From Vibrio genomosp. F10 str. ZF-129 (GTDB lineage Bacteria > Pseudomonadota > Gammaproteobacteria > Enterobacterales > Vibrionaceae), in NCBI RefSeq assembly GCF_000287055.2, contig NZ_AJYQ02000127.1, positions 62,001 to 126,000 of the forward strand: a stretch of DNA of 64,000 bases, in the 5' to 3' direction. Each line of letters starts with the position of its first letter. The first letter of the stretch is position 1. This document shows positions 52,596 through 61,671 of the stretch, piece after piece. The notes beneath the pieces were generated by a model. It was not told the origin of the DNA. It saw only the letters and a list, made by a program, of their open reading frames with translations, and did no database searches. Made by a program: the position numbers and the translations under genes.

Positions 52596-53780
52596 ATGTT
52601 TTCACACTTATCCGAACCAACACTGGATCCTATCCTCTCTTTATCTATTGCCTACCGTCAAGACGAGCGTCCTGACAAGGTTGATCTTGGCATCGGTGTA
52701 TACCGAAATAGTCAAGGTGAAACGCCAATTATGGCGGCGATAAAGCAGGCGCAAGACATCGTAACACAAACACAAAAAACCAAAGCTTATGTAGGCTTAG
52801 CGGGTTGTGAAGAGTTTAATCAGTCTATGACCGATTTGCTGTTATCCGGCACGTCAGCAATGGGAAGAGTGGCGACCATTCAAACGCCAGGTGCGAGCGG
52901 TGCACTTAGAATGCTGGGGGACTTAATGAAGCTTGCCCAGCCAGATACGACAATTTGGATTTCAAATCCGAGTTATGTTAACCACAAGCCTGTGATGGAA
53001 GCTGCTGGGCTTAAAGTGAAATATTACAGCTATTTCAGTGCCGATACCAAGCAGGTGGATAGCGAAAAAATGCTGAAAGAACTTTCTTTCGCGGGACCAA
53101 ATGATGTTGTGTTGCTTCATGGCTGTTGCCACAACCCAACGGGTGCTGATATTGATTTTTCAGCTTGGCAGGCAATCACAGAGCTCTCGCAGAAGAATGG
53201 TTTTATTCCTTTTGTCGATATCGCTTACCAAGGCTTCGGTGATGGCTTAGAAGAAGACGCAAAAGGTCTTCGCTATATGGCTGACAATGTTGAAGAGATG
53301 ATGATCACCACTTCATGCTCTAAAAACTTTGGTCTTTACCGTGAGAGAACCGGTGCCGCCATCGTGGTTGGTCAGTCTCTAAAAGACGTGACCAATGCGA
53401 AAGGTAAGTTGCTGACTCTGGCACGCTCTACTTATACGATGCCACCTGACCATGGTGCGGCATTGGTTAAAACTATCTTAAACGACGATCAATTGACTCA
53501 AACCTGGAAAGTTGAGCTAAGCGAAATGCAGCAACGTTTACTTAGCCTGAGAAAAAGCTTGTGTGATGAACTTAGAAATGAACATGATACGGATCATTTT
53601 AACTTCATCGAAAGCCATAAAGGGATGTTTACCGTGCTAGGCTTTACCAGTGACCAGATGTCTACGTTAAGAGAGCAGTTCGGTATCTACGGTGTCGGAG
53701 ACGGTCGGATCAATATCGCTGGCCTATCTGAAAATCATATTGCGTATGTGGCTAAGGCCATTGCTACTGTATCAAGATAA
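52596..53780 (+). CDS. aromatic/aspartate aminotransferase (class I)
   Basis: 394-aa PLP enzyme of the AspC/TyrB group, moving amino groups between aspartate or aromatic amino acids and 2-oxoglutarate. The Schiff-base lysine is in SCSKNFGLYRERTG, with the cofactor-binding HGCCHNPTGAD and DIAYQGFGDG. ATG 52596 (MFSHLSEPTLDPILSL) fits TyrB and AspC N-termini; the frame is open to 52557. Its stop codon lies inside a 17-bp tandem duplication. The preferred substrate is not deducible. Confidence 0.9.
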   Translation: MFSHLSEPTLDPILSLSIAYRQDERPDKVDLGIGVYRNSQGETPIMAAIKQAQDIVTQTQKTKAYVGLAGCEEFNQSMTDLLLSGTSAMGRVATIQTPGASGALRMLGDLMKLAQPDTTIWISNPSYVNHKPVMEAAGLKVKYYSYFSADTKQVDSEKMLKELSFAGPNDVVLLHGCCHNPTGADIDFSAWQAITELSQKNGFIPFVDIAYQGFGDGLEEDAKGLRYMADNVEEMMITTSCSKNFGLYRERTGAAIVVGQSLKDVTNAKGKLLTLARSTYTMPPDHGAALVKTILNDDQLTQTWKVELSEMQQRLLSLRKSLCDELRNEHDTDHFNFIESHKGMFTVLGFTSDQMSTLREQFGIYGVGDGRINIAGLSENHIAYVAKAIATVSR

Positions 53781-53804
53781 TAATTAGATCAAGATAATAG
53801 TTAG
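53771..53804. repeat. 17-bp tandem duplication over the aminotransferase stop
   Basis: ATCAAGATAATAATTAG (53771-53787) is followed directly by ATCAAGATAATAGTTAG (53788-53804), 16 of 17 identical. The first copy contains the last codons and the TAA stop (53778-53780). Confidence 0.92.
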
Positions 53805-53812
53805 GTATTTCT

Positions 53813-54475
53813 ATGAAGAAGCAGAATCACTTATTGTTAATGGTTATGTTAAGTCTTGGGCTCACAGCGTGTTCGACAACCAGTAATGTTGACAAAGAGC
53901 CGTTACCTGAACCAGAAAACCCGGTTGAAGTGCCTGTTGTCGAGCCTGAGACGGACAAGCCTGTTGAGCCTGAAGTAAAACCTGAAGAGCCAGTTGTCGA
54001 GCCAGAGCCTAAACCAGCAGAGAAACCAAAACCTCAAGCGAAAAAAACAGAAGATGGAAAACTGATTCTTGGTGATCAAGAGTGGGTTTACGTTCCTGGT
54101 TTAAAACAAAGCTTCAAAGCTCGCGTGGATACTGGAGCAACAACTTCGTCAGTAAGTGCTCAAGATATCCTTCAGTTTGAGCGTGACGGAAAAGAGTGGG
54201 TGAAGTTTAAGGTAGACATGGGTGACACGCTGAGCAAAGAGATTGCGTTACCGGTTCAACGTTGGGTTAAAATTAGACAATCAAACAGTGAAGAATCAGA
54301 AAAAAGGCCCGTCGTTGTCGCTTGGGTCCAGGTCGGTGATCTCAAAGAAAAAACAGAGTTTACCTTGTCTGATCGCAACCATATGAAGTTTTCAATTCTA
54401 TTGGGTCGCAGCTTTTTTAAAGACGTCGCTATTGTTGATGTGAGTAAGAAATTTGTACAGGACAAATACAAATAG
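53813..54475 (+). CDS. retropepsin-like lipoprotein (ATP-dependent zinc protease family, PF05618)
   Basis: 220-aa lipoprotein: signal with lipobox LGLTAC (C20), a Pro/Glu/Val-rich linker of repeated VEPE/KPEEP units (about 27-80), and a C-terminal domain (about 85-218) of the family annotated as putative ATP-dependent zinc protease, in fact a retropepsin-like aspartic protease fold with RVDTGATTSSV as the DTG active site. Retropepsins act as dimers. It should sit on the periplasmic side. Starts 32 nt after the aminotransferase; ends at a strong terminator. Physiological substrate unknown. Confidence 0.85.
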   Translation: MKKQNHLLLMVMLSLGLTACSTTSNVDKEPLPEPENPVEVPVVEPETDKPVEPEVKPEEPVVEPEPKPAEKPKPQAKKTEDGKLILGDQEWVYVPGLKQSFKARVDTGATTSSVSAQDILQFERDGKEWVKFKVDMGDTLSKEIALPVQRWVKIRQSNSEESEKRPVVVAWVQVGDLKEKTEFTLSDRNHMKFSILLGRSFFKDVAIVDVSKKFVQDKYK

Positions 54476-54506
54476 CTTTACTCAGATTTAGAACTTATAA
54501 CAATGT

Positions 54507-54543
54507 AACAAGGGCCATTCACTGAATGGCCCTTGTTTATTTA
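54507..54543. terminator. bidirectional intrinsic terminator
   Basis: Perfect 13-bp stem AACAAGGGCCATT/AATGGCCCTTGTT with 5-nt loop and TTATTT, between the retropepsin gene (+) and sseA (-). Confidence 0.9.
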
Positions 54544-54575
54544 CGGCTCTGGGTACTTACTGCAATGTGGACAAT

Positions 54576-55406
54576 TTAAGGGTGTATTGGAAGATCCTCT
54601 CTTTGGCCCCATTCCGTCCATGAGCCATCATAAACCGACATATTTTTATAGCCGCATAGCTCACACGCTAGTAATACAATGCAGGCCGTCACACCTGAAC
54701 CACAGCTAAAAATGTAACGATCTTTGGTGGGATCAATCGACGTTTCAAGGATCGATTTCAATTGCTCAACGGGCTTGAGTCGCTCTTCATTCATCAATTC
54801 CGCAAACGGCTGGCAGATAGAGTTCGGAATATGCCCACTGCGAATACCTGCTCTAGGCTCTTCTGTTTCAGCGTTAAATCTTGCTCTACCACGAGCATCT
54901 ACCGTCAGGCTGGCGCTGTTGTTAATTTGAGAAAGAACAGTATCTGCGGATACAAAATAGTCTGAATTCAGCGTGCCAGAAAAATCACCCGGTTCTTGGG
55001 GGGTTGCATAGGATTTGTCGGTTTCATAACCAGCTTGTTTCCATGCGGTTAGTCCTCCGTCAAGCACATACACGTTTTCGTGCCCCATTGCCTTTAACAT
55101 TACCCATGCTCGTGGAGAGGCGAAAGTGCCACTGTTGTCATACACAACGATGACAGACTCATTATTCATTCCGATTTTCTTTGCGGATTCATTGAACCGA
55201 TCTTCAGAAGGCATCATATGAGGCAAGGAACTGCTCGGATCGCTAAAGTCCTTATCATAATCAAATCGCAACGCATTAGGGATTTTATTGATGGTGTCCT
55301 TAGCCGTTTCACTTGGGATTTTAAAGTTTATGCTTGCATCTAAGATGACCAAATTAGGATTATCTTGTTGTTCCTTGAGCCACTGGGCGGTAACAAGTGG
55401 GTGCAT
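54576..55406 (-). CDS. sseA: SseA, 3-mercaptopyruvate sulfurtransferase
   Basis: 276-aa two-domain rhodanese-fold enzyme that transfers sulfur from 3-mercaptopyruvate to thiols or cyanide. The active cysteine C235 is in CGSGVTA, the six-residue loop that separates mercaptopyruvate from thiosulfate sulfurtransferases. AAGGAG precedes ATG. It is the last gene of a run of minus-strand genes that includes the LruC cluster, 34 nt from the small membrane protein gene. Confidence 0.93.
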   Translation of the reverse strand: MHPLVTAQWLKEQQDNPNLVILDASINFKIPSETAKDTINKIPNALRFDYDKDFSDPSSSLPHMMPSEDRFNESAKKIGMNNESVIVVYDNSGTFASPRAWVMLKAMGHENVYVLDGGLTAWKQAGYETDKSYATPQEPGDFSGTLNSDYFVSADTVLSQINNSASLTVDARGRARFNAETEEPRAGIRSGHIPNSICQPFAELMNEERLKPVEQLKSILETSIDPTKDRYIFSCGSGVTACIVLLACELCGYKNMSVYDGSWTEWGQREDLPIHP

Positions 55407-55440
55407 TATTACTCCTTATATTCGATTTCCACGTGCAAAA

Positions 55441-55743
55441 TCAGCATGAAATAAACTGAAAATGGGTGGCAGTGCTAAGTTTACTGGTATTGGCTTTCAG
55501 TAAGACAGACGTCCCTAGCTTACATTGAACGGAGCCGCCTATACTGACTCGAAAAACACCGGCATCGGGAACATCAACGATTAAGTAATGCCTCTGGCCA
55601 TCTAGAGACTGAATCATCGACTGATCGGTGATGGTGCCTTGTATCTGAATACTGTCTGAATCATCAGGTAGAAAATACGTGACTAGCAACAATATAAACG
55701 TGGCAATCAACAGAGCTGCAATGTAAGTCTTTGGTTTATCCAT
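55441..55743 (-). CDS. small membrane-anchored protein of unknown function
   Basis: 100-aa protein with one N-terminal helix (about 6-25) and a short soluble beta-rich part (DVPDAGVFRVSIGGSVQCKLGTSVLLK). ATG 55743 is chosen because a long inverted repeat separates it from the upstream gene; a TTG start at 55827 would overlap that gene. I do not recognise the family. Position between sseA and the LruC cluster hints at an envelope role but no more. Confidence 0.55.
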   Translation of the reverse strand: MDKPKTYIAALLIATFILLLVTYFLPDDSDSIQIQGTITDQSMIQSLDGQRHYLIVDVPDAGVFRVSIGGSVQCKLGTSVLLKANTSKLSTATHFQFISC

Positions 55744-55762
55744 CCAAAATAACCATTGGGAA

Positions 55763-55807
55763 CGAGCATTCAGAAAGAGTTTACCGTGTCTATTGCCTGA
55801 ATGCTCG
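55763..55807 (-). terminator. inverted repeat after the small lipoprotein gene
   Basis: Eleven-bp perfect arms CGAGCATTCAG (55763-55773) and CTGAATGCTCG (55797-55807) around a 23-nt loop, just beyond the stop of the minus-strand lipoprotein gene. No T run follows. Confidence 0.45.
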
Positions 55808-55814
55808 GAGCTAG

Positions 55815-56300
55815 CTACCAAATCCAACTATTTTGTGAGGGCGTGAATTGATATTGGATGGGGTCGCTTCCATCATAGAACCATATTTCAGCTAACACCG
55901 ATGATTGCGAGTCAGAGATAATAAACTCGAGTGCAGCTTTCCCGTTATCTAATGATGATGACGTAATACGACTGTTAAAGTTGGGGACGAAACTACCATC
56001 TTGCAGGGGCACGTAGTTTCCGTAAATTGACACATAAGCGCGTTGTGTCGAGTAGCCGCTGATATCAACGTCAAACGTGTATTCTACAACAGGATTAAAA
56101 CTGAACCCATCTGGGATCGAAAGATCTTGTGTTGTCCGTTGGACTGCTAGGGTGTTTTCTATAAAGCCAGCGGATCCTGCCGATTCACCTTGCTCTTCCG
56201 TCGTGATGGTTTTGTTAGTAGGAGGGCTGCCCCCATCACCTCCGCCACCGCAGGCAAGAAGAAAGAATGAGAGAGATAAAGTGATCCATTTAATATCCAT
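55815..56300 (-). CDS. putative lipoprotein next to the LruC gene
   Basis: 161-aa protein with a lipobox (LLACGGGG; C17) and a Gly/Ser/Thr-rich linker, then a beta-rich domain (VVEYTFDVDISGYSTQRAYVSIYGNY) with no match I recognise. AGGAG precedes ATG. It begins only 5 nt after the LruC-domain gene, so the two are surely co-transcribed and probably work together at the cell surface. Confidence 0.72.
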   Translation of the reverse strand: MDIKWITLSLSFFLLACGGGGDGGSPPTNKTITTEEQGESAGSAGFIENTLAVQRTTQDLSIPDGFSFNPVVEYTFDVDISGYSTQRAYVSIYGNYVPLQDGSFVPNFNSRITSSSLDNGKAALEFIISDSQSSVLAEIWFYDGSDPIQYQFTPSQNSWIW

Positions 56301-56305
56301 AGTCT

Positions 56306-58417
56306 TTACTCCTGTGGTTGGAAGAAACGATTAGAGGATGCCTTGTTTTCTAAGTACCAATTCTGGCTTTGTTGTCCCGCTGATTCTGCATAGGCTGCAA
56401 ATTCAGGGTAGGTGAGCACCAAATCTACCCGTTCTTGTGGCCATTTCCACTCATCGGTTATCAGTAGAGCCCAAGGTAGATTGCCGGCCGTTTTAAAGAA
56501 ACGAGTGGCGCTGGGATCACTGCTATCAATGCCTCTTGCGTAAAGTGATTCGTCAAACTGCTCGGTCGGTGCTTGATCCGCTAGGTGGACTTCCCATTTT
56601 CGGCCCGGTTGAAAGGTGACGCCTTCGCCATGGTACGAGTTAGGAGTGGCAAAAATAAAGGGGTCGTAGGGCATCGCCATTAATCCAGAGGTGTCTGCGG
56701 AATCTGTCGTTGTAATATCCAGACTGAACGAAAATTTGAGAGACTCCTGACACGTTTGTTCTGTTCTGTAATAGCTGCAACTTTCTGATCGCACCACCGA
56801 CATGTCATCAGAAACAATAAAAATTGCTTCTTCAGATATTGCTTCCAAACCATTGGTTGGTTGAACAACGCCATTGTGCGTCATGGTTGTTAGCGCTTCA
56901 TCAATGTCAGTGCGATTAATCCCAGCCAGTCGGATTGCAAAACCATTGCGGTAGTCTGCGCCGTAGGCTGCAACATAGCCTTCAATTTTTGAGCGAGACA
57001 CTTTTCCATCTTGCAGTGTTTCTGTTACGCGGTAACGAACAACAAGGTCATTCATGTCGTAGTCGGCGGTGTAAGGCCAATTGTCTTCAAAAGCGACGGT
57101 AGCATAGCCCGATTCGCTAGGGTAATGGCGTATCGCAATACCATCTTTGGTGATGAGAATGGGGTGATCTTCGACTTCCCCTTTTTGCGCTCCGCCCACG
57201 TGTTCAATTCCAGTCTGGTCGCTAAAGCGAAAACGGCTCCATGTTGATCCCATGGTTGCATCATTGGGTACTGACAGAATCAGAGCATTCGTTCCTTGAG
57301 ACAGTATCGTGTCTGAAAAAACCTTTTCTCCCTCATCTGTAAAGTCGCCATCTTTGTTCCAGTCTATCCACGCTGAAAGGTAACCGGTGGTGGATGCTTG
57401 CACCGACACTAGGGCATTCATACCCGCTTCAATGGCCGTAACGAATCCGACGCCATCTTCATCTTGTCGACCGGCTTTGTTATCATCCAATGGTGCCAAA
57501 AGGCCATCACCTTCTCCATCAGGAGCAACCAAGCCAAGGTAATAACCAGACCCAATACCGTGTCTAGGGCCATTTGAATCGAGGAGTGTGGAATAACTGT
57601 CAGGCGCATCGCCAAAGTCGATGGTAGAGTCTTCATCAATAACCGGTGCATTGGCACAGCGTGCACCGTCATTTTGTCCTGATGCCGGGCCATTGGCAAA
57701 TAGGGCTGCTGCAATCGTTTCATCGGTCATGTTGTCAGGATCAGAAAGATCGATTCGAAAGATCGCCCCGTCGGAATTACGCGCAATGTAGTAATAGCCA
57801 TTGACATCAAAGTATCCGGCGCCAAAAGTACCGGTGACCCCGACATTCCCGAGCCGAGTTTCACCGCCCACCTCGGTATCAAATTCAAACAAATTTCCGG
57901 TGGAATTATCAACGCCATACAGTTTCCCGTTACTCGGGTGAAAGGCGAAGTCGGTTAAGTTTACCGTTGCTGTCTCGGTTATCAGTTCGAGGGTTAGCTG
58001 CGCGGAAGGATCAGAGTCGAGCGGAGACAAATCTATTTTGAATAGCCCTTCATTTTTTCGATAGAGGTAAAACACATGGTTATAGACATCACCGACGTAG
58101 AAAGTATGAATAGGTAAACCAGACACATTGAGCGTTTCAGATTGAAAATTTTGCCCTAAGCGAACCACTTGTTTGTAAGTCGTATCATACCCATAGATAT
58201 AACGATCATCATAATCGAAACCGACGGCATTGATGTTTCCCACCGTCCCGGTATTTGCTTGCAATAAGTTGGTTTCACCTGTGACCAGGTTGACGCCATA
58301 GACTTGAACAGGCTTCGATTGGAACAGATAAGCTTCACTTGGGCAGGTATCAAATGGGGCAGAAATCGCCGCCAGCGGGGTCAAACACAAAACGATTATC
58401 GATATAAGCCGATGCAT
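56306..58417 (-). CDS. LruC-domain exported protein
   Basis: 703-aa protein with a signal peptide (LISIIVLCLTPLAAISA). Residues about 25-250 look like a six-bladed beta-propeller-type repeat region (DUF6923-like: VNLVTGETNLLQ, AVGFDYDDRYIYGYD, FHPSNGKLYGVD). A middle GEVEDHPI block, common in surface adhesins, follows, then the LruC domain (about 430-700; PADYDMNDLVVRYRV). LruC is named after a Leptospira outer-membrane antigen; function is unknown. ATG 58417 is used because AAGGAG lies 8 nt upstream. Confidence 0.8.
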   Translation of the reverse strand: MHRLISIIVLCLTPLAAISAPFDTCPSEAYLFQSKPVQVYGVNLVTGETNLLQANTGTVGNINAVGFDYDDRYIYGYDTTYKQVVRLGQNFQSETLNVSGLPIHTFYVGDVYNHVFYLYRKNEGLFKIDLSPLDSDPSAQLTLELITETATVNLTDFAFHPSNGKLYGVDNSTGNLFEFDTEVGGETRLGNVGVTGTFGAGYFDVNGYYYIARNSDGAIFRIDLSDPDNMTDETIAAALFANGPASGQNDGARCANAPVIDEDSTIDFGDAPDSYSTLLDSNGPRHGIGSGYYLGLVAPDGEGDGLLAPLDDNKAGRQDEDGVGFVTAIEAGMNALVSVQASTTGYLSAWIDWNKDGDFTDEGEKVFSDTILSQGTNALILSVPNDATMGSTWSRFRFSDQTGIEHVGGAQKGEVEDHPILITKDGIAIRHYPSESGYATVAFEDNWPYTADYDMNDLVVRYRVTETLQDGKVSRSKIEGYVAAYGADYRNGFAIRLAGINRTDIDEALTTMTHNGVVQPTNGLEAISEEAIFIVSDDMSVVRSESCSYYRTEQTCQESLKFSFSLDITTTDSADTSGLMAMPYDPFIFATPNSYHGEGVTFQPGRKWEVHLADQAPTEQFDESLYARGIDSSDPSATRFFKTAGNLPWALLITDEWKWPQERVDLVLTYPEFAAYAESAGQQSQNWYLENKASSNRFFQPQE

Positions 58418-58610
58418 AGGTATCTCCTTGTCACTCACGCTCAGTTATTGAGGTAATACCATTACAAGGAGTATGCCAGTAATTTAATCCATATAATTCA
58501 ATGTATTAAGTTGTGGACTAGCAAAATGAGTCAGATTGACTGTCAAAACAAGAACCGGCAGATAAGCCGGTTTTCATAATGAGAAATGATTGGGTCTGCT
58601 GGGGTTTATC

Positions 58611-59360
58611 TCAAGAGCAGGTCGGGCAGTGGGGCAATTTTGATAATTTCATTTCACGCCAGTTCATGGTGAGAGCATCTAAAATAAGGACCTTTCCTGC
58701 AAGGGGAGTGCCGTAATGAGCAATGACTTTGATCGCTTCCATGGCTTGAACAGCACCAATGATACCAACAACAGGAGCCATGACACCGGCTTCCACACAT
58801 GTTAATGCGCCGCTACCGAAAAGAGCGCTTAAACATTGGTAGCAAGGGTGTTCATCATTTTGGAACGTGAATACGCTAACTTGACCTTCCATACGAATCG
58901 CTGCCCCAGATACGAGCGGGGTTTTTGTTGCGTAACAAAGCCGATTAAGCTGATCTCGAGTCGCTACATTATCTGATCCATCAAGAACAAGTGTATGCTG
59001 ACGAATCAAATCGTTGAGTGTTTCATCATCTAGACGCTGTTCAATAATCCCGACCTCTAGATGTGGGTTGAGCTTCAATAAAGATGATCGAGCTGATTCT
59101 ACTTTAGCGACCCCAATATCGTCGTCGCTATGCAACACTTGCCGCTGTAAATTTGACAGTTCGACCACATCATCATCGATCAGTGTCAGTTTACCAATGC
59201 CCGCTGTTGCCAAATATTGACTGGCCGCACAGCCTAAACCACCCGCACCTAGTATCAGTACAGAACTTTGCTTCAAGGCTTCTTGGCCTTCGAAATCAAA
59301 TTGTTTAAGTATAATTTGTCGATTGTAACGCAACATTTCAGCGTCAGATAAAATATCCAA
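58611..59360 (-). CDS. moeB: MoeB, MoaD adenylyltransferase
   Basis: 249-aa E1-like enzyme that adenylates the C-terminus of MoaD, the sulfur carrier of molybdopterin synthase. GAGGLG (about 38-43) binds ATP, LDGSDNVATR holds the catalytic Asp, and two pairs CYQC and CPTC bind zinc. The start is TTG at 59358-59360 with AAGGA 7 nt upstream, 9 nt after the moeA stop. Same operon as moeA; the other moa genes are not in the window. Confidence 0.93.
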   Translation of the reverse strand: MDILSDAEMLRYNRQIILKQFDFEGQEALKQSSVLILGAGGLGCAASQYLATAGIGKLTLIDDDVVELSNLQRQVLHSDDDIGVAKVESARSSLLKLNPHLEVGIIEQRLDDETLNDLIRQHTLVLDGSDNVATRDQLNRLCYATKTPLVSGAAIRMEGQVSVFTFQNDEHPCYQCLSALFGSGALTCVEAGVMAPVVGIIGAVQAMEAIKVIAHYGTPLAGKVLILDALTMNWREMKLSKLPHCPTCS

Positions 59361-59369
59361 GACCAGTCC

Positions 59370-60605
59370 TTAATACAATGTTGAGTTAAATAGCTGAATC
59401 TGTACCGTTTCACCCACTTCAACACGGCCACGTTCGCGTTCCAATACGACAAAGCAATTGGACAAGCTCATCGAACGAAACGCCCCTGAGCTCTGATTAC
59501 CGGTGGTTTCAACCACGAACTTTCCATTTTCCAAGTGATAAACGCCACGTTGGTAGTCGGTACGCCCTGGACTTTTTTTGAAGGCGGTTTTTGTGATGGC
59601 GGGAATCGATTCAGGAGATTGCCACTGAGTGTGTCCTGCAAGTTTAGCCAGCATGGGCTGAACCAGAACGTACATGGTGAGCATCGCTGATACCGGGTTG
59701 CCAGGTAGCCCACAGAACCAAGCATTTTCTAACGCACCAAACGCAAACGGTTTACCTGGTTTAATGGCGAGTTTCCAGAAACCGATTTCCCCCAGCTCTT
59801 CTAAAATGTCTTTTGTGTAATCCGCCTCGCCAACGCTTACGCCTCCAGAAGTCACGACAACATCAGACATAGATTGGGCTTGTTCAAAGGTCGCTTTTAA
59901 CGTTGTTTGGCAATCAGGAATGATGCCCAAATCAATCGCTTCACAGCCAAAATTTTCAATAAGTGGCTTGATGCCATAGCGGTTACTGTCGTATATCTGG
60001 CCATCTTCTAATGGCTCACCTAGCGATTTAAGTTCATCGCCGGTTGAAAAAAATGCGACTTTAGGCTTTCGCACAACAAGAATGTGACTAACACCGAGAG
60101 AGGCAATCATAGGAATATCACGTGGCGTAAGACGGGCACCTTTTTCGAGAACGATATCACCCTCACGAATATCATCACCGAGTGGGCGAATATTGTTCTG
60201 AGGCGCAATAGCGGTTTGATTGATCACAATGCCTTGCTCAGAGGCTTCAGTGTTTTCTTGCATGACCACCGCATCGCAACCTTCAGGTATTTTTGCGCCT
60301 GTCATAATTCGAATACAAGTTCCAGGTGGCCAATCCCCCTCAAAAGGCAAACCTGCAAAAGATTTACCCGCTAAGGGTAGGACATTGGTCGACTCTAAAT
60401 CTGATAGTCGAAGTGCGTAGCCATCCATCGCAGAATTATCAAACGGAGGAACAAAAATGGGAGACAATACATCTTCAGCAAGAACAAAGCCCAGAGCGTC
60501 TGCAAGAGGAAGTCGCAGCGTTGTTTGAATTGGTTTAATGCGAGAAAGCATAGAGTTCATGGCATCTTCAAGAGGCATTAAGCCCGGAGCGTCACAGCAG
60601 CCCAT
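59370..60605 (-). CDS. moeA: MoeA, molybdopterin molybdenumtransferase
   Basis: 411-aa enzyme inserting molybdate into adenylated molybdopterin. FDNSAMDGYA, MTGAKIPEGCDAVVMQE, TSGGVSVGEADYTK and GLPGNPVSAM are the diagnostic blocks. AGGATAATTAG leads into ATG 60605. First gene of moeA-moeB, divergent from folE across 153 nt. Confidence 0.95.
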   Translation of the reverse strand: MGCCDAPGLMPLEDAMNSMLSRIKPIQTTLRLPLADALGFVLAEDVLSPIFVPPFDNSAMDGYALRLSDLESTNVLPLAGKSFAGLPFEGDWPPGTCIRIMTGAKIPEGCDAVVMQENTEASEQGIVINQTAIAPQNNIRPLGDDIREGDIVLEKGARLTPRDIPMIASLGVSHILVVRKPKVAFFSTGDELKSLGEPLEDGQIYDSNRYGIKPLIENFGCEAIDLGIIPDCQTTLKATFEQAQSMSDVVVTSGGVSVGEADYTKDILEELGEIGFWKLAIKPGKPFAFGALENAWFCGLPGNPVSAMLTMYVLVQPMLAKLAGHTQWQSPESIPAITKTAFKKSPGRTDYQRGVYHLENGKFVVETTGNQSSGAFRSMSLSNCFVVLERERGRVEVGETVQIQLFNSTLY

Positions 60606-60758
60606 CTAATTATCCTATTTATCGTATTGTTAGTCATAAACCTTATCATAGAATAACCAGTATCTATAACGGCTAGAGACAAATTATGAGTAGTCATTAT
60701 TTCTAATTACGCGTATCCTTGTCAGCCATCCAAAAGGGGTAAATTGAGAGGAAACGGA

Positions 60759-61412
60759 ATGTCAGATCTGAGCGAATCCGCAAAGTTAGTAAAAGATGCG
60801 CTAGAAAGCCGTGGATTAGAAACGCCAATGCGTCCTAACCAGGTCAGTCGTGAAGAAAAGAAAGAGAAGATTGAGCACCACATGCGTGAGATTTTATCGC
60901 TTCTCGAACTTGATTTGACCGATGACAGCCTAGAAGAAACCCCTCATCGCATCGCAAAGATGTACGTAGATGAAGTGTTCTCTGGCCTTGATTATTCCAA
61001 TTTCCCAAAAATCACGGTCATTGAAAATAAAATGAACGTGAGTGAAATGGTACGAGTCAAAGACATTACCGTGACCAGTACTTGTGAGCACCATTTGGTG
61101 ACCATTGATGGTAAAGCTGCGGTTGCATATATTCCACGAGGAAAGATCATTGGCTTGTCGAAGATCAATCGTATTGTTCGCTTCTTCGCACAACGTCCAC
61201 AGGTTCAAGAACGCATGACTCAACAAATATTAGTGGCACTGCAAACGCTACTAGAGTCTGATGATGTGGCTGTCACTATTGATGCCGTGCATTATTGCGT
61301 GAAATCTCGCGGTGTGATGGATGCGACAAGTTCAACCACAACAACCGCTCTAGGTGGAATATTCAAGACCATTCCAGCGACTCGCCATGAGTTTTTACAT
61401 GGACTTAGATAG
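60759..61412 (+). CDS. folE: FolE, GTP cyclohydrolase I
   Basis: 217-aa enzyme opening the GTP ring to form 7,8-dihydroneopterin triphosphate, the first step of folate synthesis. Zinc ligands are C109 and H112 (STCEHH) and the Cys in VHYCVKSRG near residue 180, matching E. coli C110, H113 and C181. ATG 60759 has GAGG upstream; the frame is open to a TTG at 60744. Followed by a clear terminator. Confidence 0.95.
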   Translation: MSDLSESAKLVKDALESRGLETPMRPNQVSREEKKEKIEHHMREILSLLELDLTDDSLEETPHRIAKMYVDEVFSGLDYSNFPKITVIENKMNVSEMVRVKDITVTSTCEHHLVTIDGKAAVAYIPRGKIIGLSKINRIVRFFAQRPQVQERMTQQILVALQTLLESDDVAVTIDAVHYCVKSRGVMDATSSTTTTALGGIFKTIPATRHEFLHGLR

Positions 61413-61433
61413 CGGGAACAACGAGTTAAACAT

Positions 61434-61455
61434 CGCCTCTTTTTAGAGGCGTTTT
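61434..61455 (+). terminator. intrinsic terminator of folE
   Basis: Perfect 7-bp stem CGCCTCT/AGAGGCG, TTTT loop, then GTTTT-type run. Confidence 0.85.
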
Positions 61456-61671
61456 ACGTTCTATGCTTTCAGTATTAGCGTTTTATGCATTAACAATTTT
61501 CGTTCGAAATTTTAGAATTCACGCTCTAAATTTTGACCAGTAGCAACACATAATATTCGCAGCTCTCAACATTCAACTATTGAATGAACTGTTAACACCA
61601 AATTAATCGGGCAATATTCAAATAAATAGGCATAATACGCCTCATTATTGAGCGCCTTATAGGACACTACC

